This document shows positions 1 to 8,905 of a stretch of DNA of 13,235 nt, piece after piece (position 1 is the first letter of the stretch; the number at the start of each line of letters is the position of its first letter). The notes beneath the pieces were generated by a model. It was not told the DNA's origin. It did no database searches and saw nothing but the letters and a program-made list of their open reading frames with translations. Source of the DNA: Tieghemiomyces parasiticus (Eukaryota; Kickxellomycota; Dimargaritomycetes; Dimargaritales; Dimargaritaceae); contig JANBPT010001157.1 in the NCBI GenBank assembly GCA_027575765.1, positions 1 through 13,235 on the forward strand, in the 5' to 3' direction. Both the position numbers and the translations under genes were made by a program.

Positions 1-8
1 GAACTTAC

Positions 9-81
9 CCGCGTAGTTTCCACCACCTCTTAATTTTCCACCAGCGACATGGCTACCTACCGACACACAAATTTTCCCCAT
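9..81 (-). CDS. Weak candidate first exon of a gene running off the left edge
   Basis: On the minus strand an ATG at 81-79, with A at -3, opens 24 codons plus one base and ends at a good 5' splice site (gtaagt, 8-3). The peptide begins MGKICVSVGS and ends in a glycine-rich stretch (GGKLRGGGNYA). I do not recognise it. The start, open frame and donor fit a first exon, but a stretch this short can be open by chance and the next exon lies outside the window. The preceding sequence shows no clear pyrimidine-rich promoter like those of the solid genes here. Confidence 0.2.
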
Positions 82-506
82 TATATACCAGTTTTGTTTA
101 CCGCGCGTTTAATGAAGGTATCGTTCACTGCTCTCAAATGTAATAGACACTTAGCAACTCGCAAAAGTTAACTAGCTGAGTTGCGCGCATCATTGTTAGT
201 AAGGTCCATTCGACACGGCGCAGGACTTTTGAGCTCATGACTTGAATGATCCAAGTTTTTCTGAGGATCATAGAATGTACAACTAAGATTTAGCGAAACT
301 TCCGGCCAGGGTCATATATTTGCGAGTGACACTAGAGGCCAGTAACCCCAGTCAGGTAAGTCCACCACCGGTGCGGGGTGACTAAATAACCCAACCTATC
401 CTGACTAATGTAGACTTTGTCCCAGCAGGTTTGGTAACCAGCGAGCTGATCTCGCCCCTCATGCTATGTAGGAATAAATTCGCCGTCTGCCTTTTCCGAG
501 GGCAGA

Positions 507-532
507 CTCTCTCTCTCTCTCTCTCTCTCTCT
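507..532. repeat. (CT)13 microsatellite
   Basis: Thirteen uninterrupted CT units, read directly. It lies just 3' (in the minus-strand sense) of the candidate terminal exon at 548-615. A short plus-strand open frame crosses it and reads it as alternating Leu-Ser, which is a consequence of the repeat and not evidence for a protein. Confidence 0.97.
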
Positions 533-547
533 GCCGCCCTCTTTGGA

Positions 548-615
548 CTAGTCCAGGTCGTAATCGTCCAGCAATCGGGTCCACTTGGTGCCCTCTATGT
601 CCGGATTGCTCACAA
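548..615 (-). CDS. Weak candidate terminal exon, unknown protein
   Basis: Read on the minus strand, this stretch ends in TAG (550-548) and encodes a tail beginning SNPDIEGTKW and ending LLDDYDLD. It is preceded by a branch-point-like gctaac and an AG acceptor at 617-616; a second AG lies at 610-609. GC content rises sharply from the AT-rich flank (618-700) into the putative exon. The conserved-looking Trp and acidic end suggest a real C-terminus, but I cannot name a family. A possible donor (gtaggt, 691-686) would leave a 74-nt intron and fits the reading frame only with the second acceptor; the upstream translation is unconvincing. It could be chance. Confidence 0.22.
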
Positions 616-2682
616 CTAATTGGGTTAGCATATATTTATCTGGTCTAATACCACTGATTTACTAGTTTTACTCGCCAATATACTAACCTACTTGGGCCAT
701 GTCACAGAGTGGATAGCGAGGGGCATTGGTGGGGCCCGAGAGGTGTGGGTGTTTCCGTGGTGCCCAAGGAAGGAGTAGGCATCGATTGTGAAGGCTGCTG
801 GATAGCGAAGGTATATTGGGGATGTTGAAAGGCTCTCTGAAAATAGTAAATGTGATGCACTACAAGGTAATGTAATGTGGAAATGGAAACATGGTGGTTG
901 GACTTAAGGGGGCTAGCGAACGTTATGGTCATATAACCGAAGTCTTTCAGAGCTGTTTTGAGTATTGGCCTCTGGCCTTAGTTCGGCGGTCAACATAGAA
1001 GAAACCGTTGGCCTCAACAAGAGGTCACTAGGCGAATCCTGGGAGCTCTATGTGACCGTCTGCCAGCGGCTGCATCGGGCATACCGGTGGCTGTAAATAT
1101 AGTATGGGAAACATGGGCGCATACTAGAGTGTCAGACACTCAATCATGTGCCATTATTGTCATGGAAATGCAGCCCATGGATAGACGGAAAAAATGACGG
1201 TGGAGGCGTTATGGTTAAACCCCCAGAAGTAGAGTCGTCGGTGCCGGGAGGGGACTCTTGGAAGCCGCAATTGCGGTTTTTCATGGCGAAGGGAGGTGTG
1301 GCTCAAGAGGGTTGCCATTGGTCTTGAGCGACTGGTTCGCTAGTTTGGTAACCAACCTTTTTTTCTGATACCTGTTGTTGGCATAACCTCCAACGCGCTG
1401 CCCCGCTCCCTTCCTGTTATTTACAGATAGTAAAGCCACTCTTCCTGTTCTAACTTTTTCTAATTGTATGCTTGGTTGTACCTGCCTACATAGCGGTGGT
1501 TCGCCCGGGGGAATTTTAATTACTGCAATGGTCATTAGCAGACTTTAGGTTCAGTTGGCCAAAGGCAACTAAGGAGGTCTAGATCATGACTCTCGTCGTA
1601 TGTCTGGCCACCCTTTACCCTTGTCACCTTTGACTAGCATATATGTAACAACCCCGGTCGTTGCTACAGCCCCCAAGGTACGCCTCTCTCCTGTGCCATC
1701 TGTATTCTAATTCCACCGTTCAGTGGTCTTCCATGCAGCCTATTCCCTAAGCCCCTTGCACAGTGTGGTGGTAGTGGGGAGAGCCCCACCACTTCCGTAC
1801 CCACGACGCCCACTCCCCCTCCTCAACGGTCAAGTAGTGAATCAAGGATCTACAGCCGCCTGCGCGAGTATAGGGAGGGCTCTCGCCCTCGATCATCTTG
1901 ACTATCTCTTCCCTTCATATACGGATCCATTACTATACTCAATTTCTCCTGGGTCGAGGCCCATCTTGTTGCTTCATCTTCATATCATATTCAGTTTTCC
2001 ACCTCTCATATTCACATAAAAACACTCACATTCAACACAACAGTGCCTGTGACTAGTCAAACTTAGCATTACCAGCCGGTGAAGAAACATCAATGTCCTC
2101 CAAATGTGGATATGTAAGCCAACGACTATTGTATTTCCTGTCGGGGTATCATCAGCTTACACCAATCATGGTTGCGTCAATTTTCACACTGGTCAACCCT
2201 GGCTCCAGGTTCCTGCTGATCACAATTATTATGATTTTGCCATTCTCCTTCGCCTCTAATAAACATCTTTTCTGCCACTTTATTGCTCTTGAGCAGGGCC
2301 GATTATCCCGGCAAGCTTCTCTCGAAGATTGCTTGCAATACTCTCAACCATTTCCTAACACGGTGCCTTGTGTTAGCCAAACAAAAACTACAGCACCATA
2401 GCATATGGGTCGATAAATCCACACAAGTTTACCCCACGTTAATGGATACGTTTACATTGTATATTCTTTCATCGAATCCGGTAATGATTCAATGTCGGCA
2501 GACTAGCTCGTTTCACGCATAAATATATATAGATTAAAAATGACAGGCCAATTGAACCATACACAAAATAACGCGCCCGATAGTCCTGCATGTTCCACGA
2601 ATCTACCCATGACCAGGAACGGTAGTGACATGAGGACAATAGAAGGGGATTGAGAAGGAGTAAGGTGGGGGCAGGATACTGG
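616..2682. other. About 2 kb without a recognised gene
   Basis: No frame on either strand gives a protein I recognise. Positions 700-850 are purine-rich on the plus strand. Positions 1723-2040 are strongly C/T-rich on the plus strand and run into a CACTCACATTCAACACAACAG-like stretch, the look of the promoters and leaders of the solid genes here. An ATG at 2093 follows, with a gtaagc donor 21 nt later and an AG acceptor at 2296-2297, but neither the spliced product nor the 102-codon unspliced frame resembles anything known. Positions 2100-2560 are AT-rich. Confidence 0.6.
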
Positions 2683-4061
2683 TTAGGCCCGTAGGGCGGC
2701 TAGCCGGGCCTGCATCTCGTCGAGGTCGGCCTCCTCCTCCTCCGTCTCTTGGTTCTCGGCAGCTTTGCTTGGCGGAACTTCGGATTCGGCGGGCTATATG
2801 GTACGTACAATAAGTTTGGGCAGAGAAAGAAGGGGTTAGTCAAAAAAAAACCCGAGACCCTTTAGAACATGGCAAAAGAAATAGAGAGAAAAAAGGATTA
2901 GGAAAAGGAAATGTCGACGTTTGGCGAAGCCTTCCCAAGTTACTTACGGTGAGCTGGGGACCAACGGTTCCGGCTTGGCCCAGGAGACCTGTAGAGGTAC
3001 GAATAAACGAAAAGGAAAACGTGCCAGTGGGGTTAGTCCTAGTCGCTTCGTAATCCAGAGCCTGTGGCTGTGGTTTCTAATAAGAGAGCGGGCGCAGCGG
3101 CTTGTCAGGCACATACCGTCGGTGATTTCGTAGAGCACCTTGTTCACCTCCTCCTCGGCTTCGTCCTCGATACCTTCGTCGTCCATTGTATCCAGCGTAT
3201 CCTCGATCATGTCGCTGATAATACCGGCCTAGGTCAGGGTGATTTGATTGACGGTATCAGTCATGTAAAATAGGGCATTAGATGAGATACTCGACAGTAT
3301 TGGCTAATCGCACGAGCCAGCGGGTTCGCCAGTGAACCAAATGCTTTCACCTACCTTCATCATCTCCTGGGACATTTCCTGGACGGCAGCGGCAATTTGA
3401 GGTACCCGGACAAGATTGTTGACCTGGTGCATTACCTCGGTACTTTTCGATAAGTGGCCAGCCACTTTGAGCATGGCTAGTAGGGCGGTTACGAGCCCAT
3501 GTAGGAAGATAGGGCAATGTATATCAAGGTTAGCCAATTTCGGCTCAAGCTAGTGCTTACGGCAAGCCATGGCCAGATACCGCATCTCTCCCACGATCAA
3601 TGTCGTAAAAAAAGGCCCGGCACACGCTCCATGACCTACCCGCTTGTCGCTGCAGCTCCATGTTAATTGAATTTAGCTGGGCGATACTAGTATGAATCCG
3701 CTGGCGCTGTTTTCCCGACCGCACGAGTTCACGGGCCAAGATCTTGGACGACTTAAGGTCCTTCTTCTTGGCTAGCGTCTTGAGAGTTTTTCGCGTTTTG
3801 GCCTCCTCGAGCTCAATGTTGCGAATCTGGCGGTTCAGGACGCGCTGCTGTGACTGGATGGTCTGCCGCCACTTGCGAACCTGCGGACAGAATGATGAGG
3901 GCACGGCGACGTGGTTCGTTAGATACTGGTTAGAAAATTACAAGGGTGGCTGTACCCGGTTGGCGAGATAGGCTGCGGACTTCACGGCCGAGTAAAAAGT
4001 AGAGGCGGAAGTGACTTACCAACTCCTCGGGCTTTGGCTTCTGGAAATACTTGAGTATCAT
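2683..4061 (-). CDS. VPS24: ESCRT-III subunit Vps24/CHMP3, six exons
   Basis: Core ESCRT-III protein: it polymerises on endosomal membranes with Vps2 and Snf7 to bud and cut vesicles into multivesicular bodies and is recycled by Vps4. Exons on the minus strand are 4061-4020, 3880-3640, 3476-3355, 3228-3117, 2988-2948 and 2793-2683. All junctions are GT-AG and in phase, giving 222 aa, the length I recall for human CHMP3. Residues 1-14 lead into the basic helical hairpin (EELVRKW, LNRQIRNIE, ILARELVR). LKVAGHLSKSTEVM (97-110) and QEMSQEMMKAGIISDMIEDT (127-146) are Vps24 signatures. An acidic helix ends EITDG, followed by fungal-type LGQAGTVG. The C-terminal DLDEMQARLAALRA (209-222) is a MIM1 motif for the Vps4 MIT domain. 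The start is the first ATG before the 42-nt exon. Introns are 126-163 nt. Vps2 was considered, but the central signatures favour Vps24. It is divergently arranged with TRM12. Confidence 0.95.
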
Positions 4062-4694
4062 GGCTGTCGGCGTTTGTGACGATGAGTTACCGCTCTGACG
4101 GTGGAAACGCCGGACTGAAGTGCGTTGCTGGACGGTATATGGCGTAGTGAGCCTAACTAGATGGCTTAAGAGAGGGGAATGGATAGATGGTGGCGACAGT
4201 ACGATCTCGACGCGTCTAAGGTATAAAGGAGTACGGTTGAAGGGAGTTGGGCCTGGTGTGATGGTGAAGTTGGGTGAAGGGGAGGCCTATTAACCAAGGT
4301 GACAGGAAAATGGGATGAATGGTGCGGTAATGGGTAGAACGAGGTTCATGCGGCCCCAGCGGACATGTGACCCATGGGGTTTGCCAAGGGCACCAAATAG
4401 AGCGGTCTTCGGCGATGTGTTAAAAGAGTGGGCGGCACGGGACGTTCCGTTGCAGTCAGTAAGGTCATTGGGGGAGCGAAAATGTCCAATAGCAGTGAGC
4501 CCCCAGTTTAAAGCACGGAGCCCAGGGTCCGCTGTTCGCAGCGTTTTTCGCCGAGTATCGCTTGAAGAAGTAACCTAGGAAATTATTGTCCTTTAACATT
4601 GGCGGCCGCTTAGTACCTTCCGCCGATTCCAGGGCCTGAACCATGCCTCTTTCTCCATCCCCACCCTTTGGATTTCCTAACTGCCATTACCATA
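4062..4694. promoter_or_regulatory. Divergent intergenic promoter region, VPS24 / TRM12
   Basis: About 630 nt separate two head-to-head genes. The VPS24 side (about 4075-4300) is rich in G and A on the plus strand, so pyrimidine-rich on that gene's sense strand. The TRM12 side (about 4615-4694) is pyrimidine-rich on the plus strand. Both match the leaders of the other genes in the window. No clear TATA box is visible at the right distance. A GCGGCCGC octamer lies at 4602-4609. An 87-codon open frame at 4315-4578 resembles nothing known. Confidence 0.55.
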
Positions 4695-6107
4695 ATGTGC
4701 CCTGCTCCCTACCAACCCAGTGCCGAGTGGTCAGCGGAAGTACAAGCTGATGTAGCGGCGATCGTGAAGGGCACTCATCGCCGGGAACTGCCCCGCGCCA
4801 AGTTGTGCCGCCTCACAGCCCACATCGCTAACCTGGTCGGTCATGAGCCTGACGACCTGGCTGCGTCCGTACCGACCAAATGGGAAAAGTACGACGATTT
4901 TGTACTTTTTCCGGAAAACGCGTTTCAGGGAGAAGCCTGGCAGGTATTCCTGGAGGACCGGCTACCCGTCGGTGGTGACGGGCCGAGTGGGTCCGAGAGG
5001 ACGGTCCAGGTGGGGGAAGTCATGTTTGGCGCGATGGTCCAGGTCCTGCGGGCCACTCACTTCGCTGCCAAATCATCCATTCCAACCTCCGACGTGATGC
5101 GGCGGCCCGAGATCCAGCCGCTATACGGGAACTGGGGCCGCTGGAGCGTGGCCACCGCCGAACGGGGAGGCGGCGACCCGACTGACCTGTCGGTGCACGA
5201 CAACCCTGCCATCCACCCAGACAATACCTCTGGTCTCCCTAGTGACGACTGCCCCCGTCCCGTCACGGTCGTCGCGCCCGACTTCGATGCCACATACTGG
5301 GCGCAAACCAAACAGAACGGTCTCACCTGCACCTGGGCACCGATCCACACCATGTTCTGTGCCGGCAATATTTCCGAGAAACTCCGGGTGGCCCAGTCCC
5401 CGCTCTACCGGGCCACAGACCAGACGGTGGTTGACCTCTACGCCGGGGTAGGGTATTTTACGCTGCCATATCTCGTGCACGCTGGCGCTCGAACCGTCCA
5501 CGCCTGCGAAATGAACCCCTGGAGTGTTGAGGGACTTCGCCGGGGCGCCGTCGCCAACCGCCTTTCGTACCGTATTAGTGGTATGCATGCACCAATTTAT
5601 AAGGATATCCAGCCACGTCACCACCGCACCACAGCCGCAGAAGGAGAGGCCCGACTTATCATCTATCCAGGCAATAATGCTGACCATGTTGCCCATTGGG
5701 CCGGTGTGGCCGACCACGTCAACCTGGGCCTGTTACCGTCCTCTACGGCCGGGTGGCCGGTGGCCGTCCGCGCCCTCCGACCCGAGGGCGGCTGGCTACA
5801 CGTCCATGTCAACCGGAACGTGGATGAACTAGATGCCTGGCTAGTCTGGATGCAGGGGAGGTTCCTCAAACTCCTCCGGCGGTACAGGTCAGGGGCCCGC
5901 AGCGGTGGGGGCGACCAGAGATCCTCTTGGGACGTCCGCGTCGCCCATGTGGAGCGCATCAAAAGTTATGCCCCTCGGGTTTACCACTACGTAATCGATG
6001 TAGAGTGCCGACCCAATGGAGAGATTACCTTATCGGGGTCCGGGTCAAATAGTGACGGCGATTCCTCTATGATATCGGATGACGAAGATTTCGTTGCGGA
6101 CGTATGA
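4695..6107 (+). CDS. TRM12: tRNA wybutosine-synthesizing protein 2 (TYW2/Trm12)
   Basis: SAM-dependent enzyme that moves the alpha-amino-alpha-carboxypropyl group onto the tricyclic base at position 37 of tRNA-Phe, giving yW-86 on the way to wybutosine. With the ATG at 4695 it is 470 aa. Family blocks in order: PTKWEKYDDFVLFP (60-73), LYGNWGRW (143-150), GNISEKLRVA (224-233), the SAM-binding VVDLYAGVGYFTLP (245-258), HACEMNP (269-275), VNLGLLPSS (342-350), RPEGGWLHVH (362-371) and IKSYAP (422-427). TYW2 rather than Trm5 is indicated by DLYAGVGYFTLP, LGLLPSS and IKSYAP. Long inserts lie near 151-205 and 295-330, and an acidic/Ser-rich tail (446-470) follows the core. The frame is open upstream to 4614 but has no other ATG. 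An acceptor-like cccag ends at 4720 after tcctaac, so an unseen upstream exon could replace the first residues. Confidence 0.92.
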   Translation: MCPAPYQPSAEWSAEVQADVAAIVKGTHRRELPRAKLCRLTAHIANLVGHEPDDLAASVPTKWEKYDDFVLFPENAFQGEAWQVFLEDRLPVGGDGPSGSERTVQVGEVMFGAMVQVLRATHFAAKSSIPTSDVMRRPEIQPLYGNWGRWSVATAERGGGDPTDLSVHDNPAIHPDNTSGLPSDDCPRPVTVVAPDFDATYWAQTKQNGLTCTWAPIHTMFCAGNISEKLRVAQSPLYRATDQTVVDLYAGVGYFTLPYLVHAGARTVHACEMNPWSVEGLRRGAVANRLSYRISGMHAPIYKDIQPRHHRTTAAEGEARLIIYPGNNADHVAHWAGVADHVNLGLLPSSTAGWPVAVRALRPEGGWLHVHVNRNVDELDAWLVWMQGRFLKLLRRYRSGARSGGGDQRSSWDVRVAHVERIKSYAPRVYHYVIDVECRPNGEITLSGSGSNSDGDSSMISDDEDFVADV

Positions 6108-6648
6108 TCGGTACTAGCACGTAGAGTCGTACAAATTGGACAACGTCAATGGTATGCCACTAACTTCTATTAGTGCGGCCGGTCCGAGGTGACGCGGCGA
6201 GTTAACTTGGGTTGGGGGGGTAGGAAAACGCGAGGCCCTGGGCGATCATGCTAGAGCAGCCTCGTTATTATCGTCCATAGTTGGCTGGGAAACGTTTCGC
6301 TTTGTTTTTATCAATTATGTTACATTGTAACAACTACCTAATAGTTGACCGGGATCGCCACCTGTTAAAACAAAAATCATTTGGGGAACTCACGCAGGAA
6401 TTTGGGCCATTGTTATTAGCCGAGTAAGAACATCATGCGATCGCTGCCAGTGTGCCCCTATCGTAAGGCGGCTCTTCCACGTCCGGTTCCCGGATATTAG
6501 TCTTGATCGTCAGCAGTAAATGTCATTCAGGATGTGGTCCATGTTTTCGTCATGTCACCTCCGCACCGAAGTTGAATGTGGTAGCTTACCGGTTGATGGG
6601 GCCCGAGTCACTCACGGGGGTGGGGTGACTAGGGTCTGGTAGATACTT

Positions 6649-6673
6649 ACAGGTATCGCTTAGTCATACCTGT
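6649..6673. repeat. Perfect 8-bp inverted repeat, 9-nt loop
   Basis: ACAGGTAT (6649-6656) and ATACCTGT (6666-6673) are exact reverse complements around a 9-nt loop. On the minus strand the repeat contains the short ATG-to-donor segment 6667-6651, and its outer arm overlaps the gtaagt donor. It may be chance, or a hairpin affecting that splice site if the exon is real. Confidence 0.6.
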
Positions 6674-7045
6674 GGCTTGCTACCATTGAAAAACTGACAG
6701 CAAGGAGTAATGTAGCGTATCGGACTAGTGGCAAAGGGGATCTACAGGTGGTGCCAACACACTCAGTCGTCTCGATTGTCCTGTTGGGAACAGTGCCATT
6801 GGTAATTCAAGCAAGGTCCTCAGGCATAAGGCTGTGCGCACAGGATGTGCGGAGTCCAATGGGAGTACTTTTAACGTCGCTTAAAACGCTGCGACGCTCA
6901 TATGGAGAGTGCTGGGGCCGACGTACTTCCAGCTTGCATAAACTTGCGTGGGGGGAAACCGTGGTTCCGATGACAGGCAGGGACACGGTGTGGGGAGATC
7001 GAAAAGAAAGCCATTGAAAAATAATGAGCGTCTGGCCGCTCATCG

Positions 7046-7614
7046 CAGGAGCAGCTGAACATGGGGCCCGAAAAATGAAACATAGGGACGCCGGCTAGGA
7101 GCAGCAACAGTATGTCGGTCTAATGTATAGTATGCAGATAAGCCAGATGCGCCGTTCAATGGCAAAGGCGAGAAAATAAGTGGCCATGAGGCGGTCCAAT
7201 GTAGGACTGATCAGGAGCAGCTACCTAGCATGGAAGTAACGTCCGAACTGGAACGGGGCCTTATCAAGGAAATGCGAGGTTTGGCTGGAGTGAACGCTTG
7301 ACTTGGTCGTTTGTATGCAAGCCCTCGGACTACATGGCGTATTGGGAGGGGTGAGGCCAGCCAGCCTTAACGAAGCAACTCGAAGATCAAGTTTTTTGGT
7401 AATTCCAAACAGGATGGCGAGCGTCCCGGGCACAAGGCGGAACGATAAGCTCGACAAAACAATCAAGTACGGACAACCGCGAAGACGATGGTGCGTTGAA
7501 TGGTGATGGGCAGAACAGGATCAATGTCGTCAACAGCGAAGCTGTACTACCAAAGGACGGTAGGACAGTGAGGGTTCAGAAGAAGGGTAAGATAAGGTGC
7601 AGAGATCAGGAGCA
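7046..7614 (+). repeat. Dispersed AGGAGCA motif, four copies
   Basis: AGGAGCAG occurs at 7047-7054, 7097-7104 and 7213-7220, and AGGAGCAA at 7608-7615. The third and fourth copies share the longer direct repeat GATCAGGAGCA (7209-7219 and 7604-7614). Each copy is followed within about 16 nt by ATG. The background is purine-rich, which raises the chance of such matches; a binding site for the unassigned region is possible but unsupported otherwise. Confidence 0.4.
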
Positions 7615-8330
7615 ACAAAATGGTAGCGCTAAAAGCCAGGAATAGGCTGTAAGGCTAAGGCGGTAGCCAGCCTATTATATGGCCAAGCGTGTCCCTGGAT
7701 CCACTGCAGCCTCAAGTTATTACTATACCGGGTAGAGAACAAGGATCAAACGCGGCCCGGTGCACAAAGGCCTGCCTAGCCGAGAAGACGGGGCAGGTCA
7801 TCGGGCCGAGGCTTGCCGGTCATAGGTTGGGCAAAGAGGGGCGGCTATGGACGAGTATATTAGATCTGGCTAAAAATGGAAACCCCGTATATTCCCCCGC
7901 GCCCAAGGACCGTTACTTCTGCCTGGGGGAGGGCTGCTCGGCCTGAACCAATCCCCGTGCCACCCGCGAGGCGCTTGTGACTGGCGGCAACGCGTGGCTG
8001 ATCTGCACATTGGGTCTGGACTGGCGGGCGAGTGGGTAACGAAGCAGTGAAGGTGGTTGACCAAACGGCCATGGGGGTGGTGGTAAATCAAACACCGCCA
8101 GTGCGCTGCCCGCCCGGCCCGGGCCGATACGGCTATGCCTGGGCGACAGCAGGTTGCGAGGTGAATAAAACAATAGATACAGCGGCCTAACCGGCCCTCC
8201 GCTCGAAACACGCCTGGTGGTGGGGAGAGAAGTCACTCGGCCTTATTCAATAGGGACAATGCGCAAGCTAATGCCCGTGCAATTGCCTCAACCCCAGCTT
8301 GGTCGGAACAATATCTATCCGGATGAGAGA

Positions 8331-8905
8331 TGGGGGGCTGATCGCCGGGTCGACCAAGCCGTCCCTTACCTGGCACCCTCACTCACTGAGCCCACCTCAA
8401 CCCTGCCTTCTTCTTCTCTCATAGGCCCGACTCAAGCACATACTCCCCCATTCACTCATTTCCCGCAAAACCCCTTAGAAAGCCAATCGGGCACGCAGAC
8501 CACGGGGGGAGCGAGCGGAAGCAATATATATTCACTAGGTTCCGCCCGCCGGTCTGCCGTCACATTTCAACTAAGCTGCAGCCCACTTCTGACCACCAAA
8601 GGCAGCGCAATAATTTTTAACTTGGCATCAGTCTTACTTTTCCCCCTCCCTGCTCCAGTTTTCTACCCATTTAATACCGAGGTCTCAGCCCGACACTCCG
8701 TCTGCTCCACCTGCATTGACTTACTTCGCACTCCCTTGCAACAAGCCCTCGTCCAGCCGTCTCAATTGCACTGTGCCGCCCTCTCTCAGCCTCGCTGTAT
8801 ATTAAGTGCTAATTCCCGCCCACGCTAGACGCTCGAGCAGTCCTCGACGCCCCTTTGGTTCGCCTGTTAAGCCCATTTTCTATCCGGCCGTAGGCGTTTC
8901 GAGCC
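8331..8905 (+). promoter_or_regulatory. Pyrimidine-rich upstream region of the DASS carrier gene
   Basis: The plus strand is strongly C/T-rich from about 8370 to 8890, with runs such as ccttcttcttctctc and cttttccccctccctgctccag, the latter resembling a 3' splice site that could end a 5'-UTR intron. A 203-codon open frame covers 8217-8828, but it starts from GTG, is low-complexity Pro/Ser/Leu/Gln and matches nothing known, so I treat it as a product of composition. The carrier's ATG at 8906 has an in-frame stop 15 nt upstream (8891-8893). Confidence 0.5.

Larger units (their letters stand above)
6108..8330. other. Long intergenic stretch, no recognised gene
   Basis: About 2.2 kb with no frame I recognise. 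From about 6700 to 7650 the plus strand is purine-rich, the pattern seen upstream of the minus-strand VPS24, and just beyond it a minus-strand ATG at 6667-6665 is followed after 17 nt by a perfect gtaagt donor (6650-6645). A second minus donor, gtaagc, lies near 6597. I could not assemble further exons into a recognisable protein. Positions 7860-8240 are GC-rich and open in several frames at once, which argues for composition and not coding. A G run sits at 6214-6220. Confidence 0.6.

Noticed and set aside
1281..1535. 84-codon minus-strand open frame
   Set aside because: No motif, no splice or promoter context, composition unlike the solid exons.
2093..2522. Plus-strand open frames, one with a segment ADYPGKLLSKIACNTLNHFL that faintly recalls longin-type SNAREs
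   Set aside because: The resemblance does not extend beyond a few residues, and the AT-rich context gives no supporting exons.
2683..4061. Assignment as Vps2/CHMP2
   Set aside because: The central LKVAGHLSKSTEVM and EMMKAGII blocks, the fungal EITDG-LLGQAGTVG segment and the 222-aa length fit Vps24/CHMP3 better.
5121..5717. 198-codon minus-strand open frame
   Set aside because: It lies wholly antisense to TRM12, whose family motifs are unambiguous.
4695..6107. Assignment as Trm5 (tRNA m1G37 methyltransferase)
   Set aside because: DLYAGVGYFTLP, LGLLPSS and the C-terminal IKSYAP are TYW2 features.
7860..8236. Three overlapping minus-strand open frames
   Set aside because: Several frames are open at once in GC-rich DNA and none has a recognisable or compositionally protein-like product.
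8217..8828. 203-codon plus-strand open frame
   Set aside because: It starts from GTG, is low-complexity Pro/Ser/Leu, lies in the C/T-rich upstream region of the carrier and shows no family motif.
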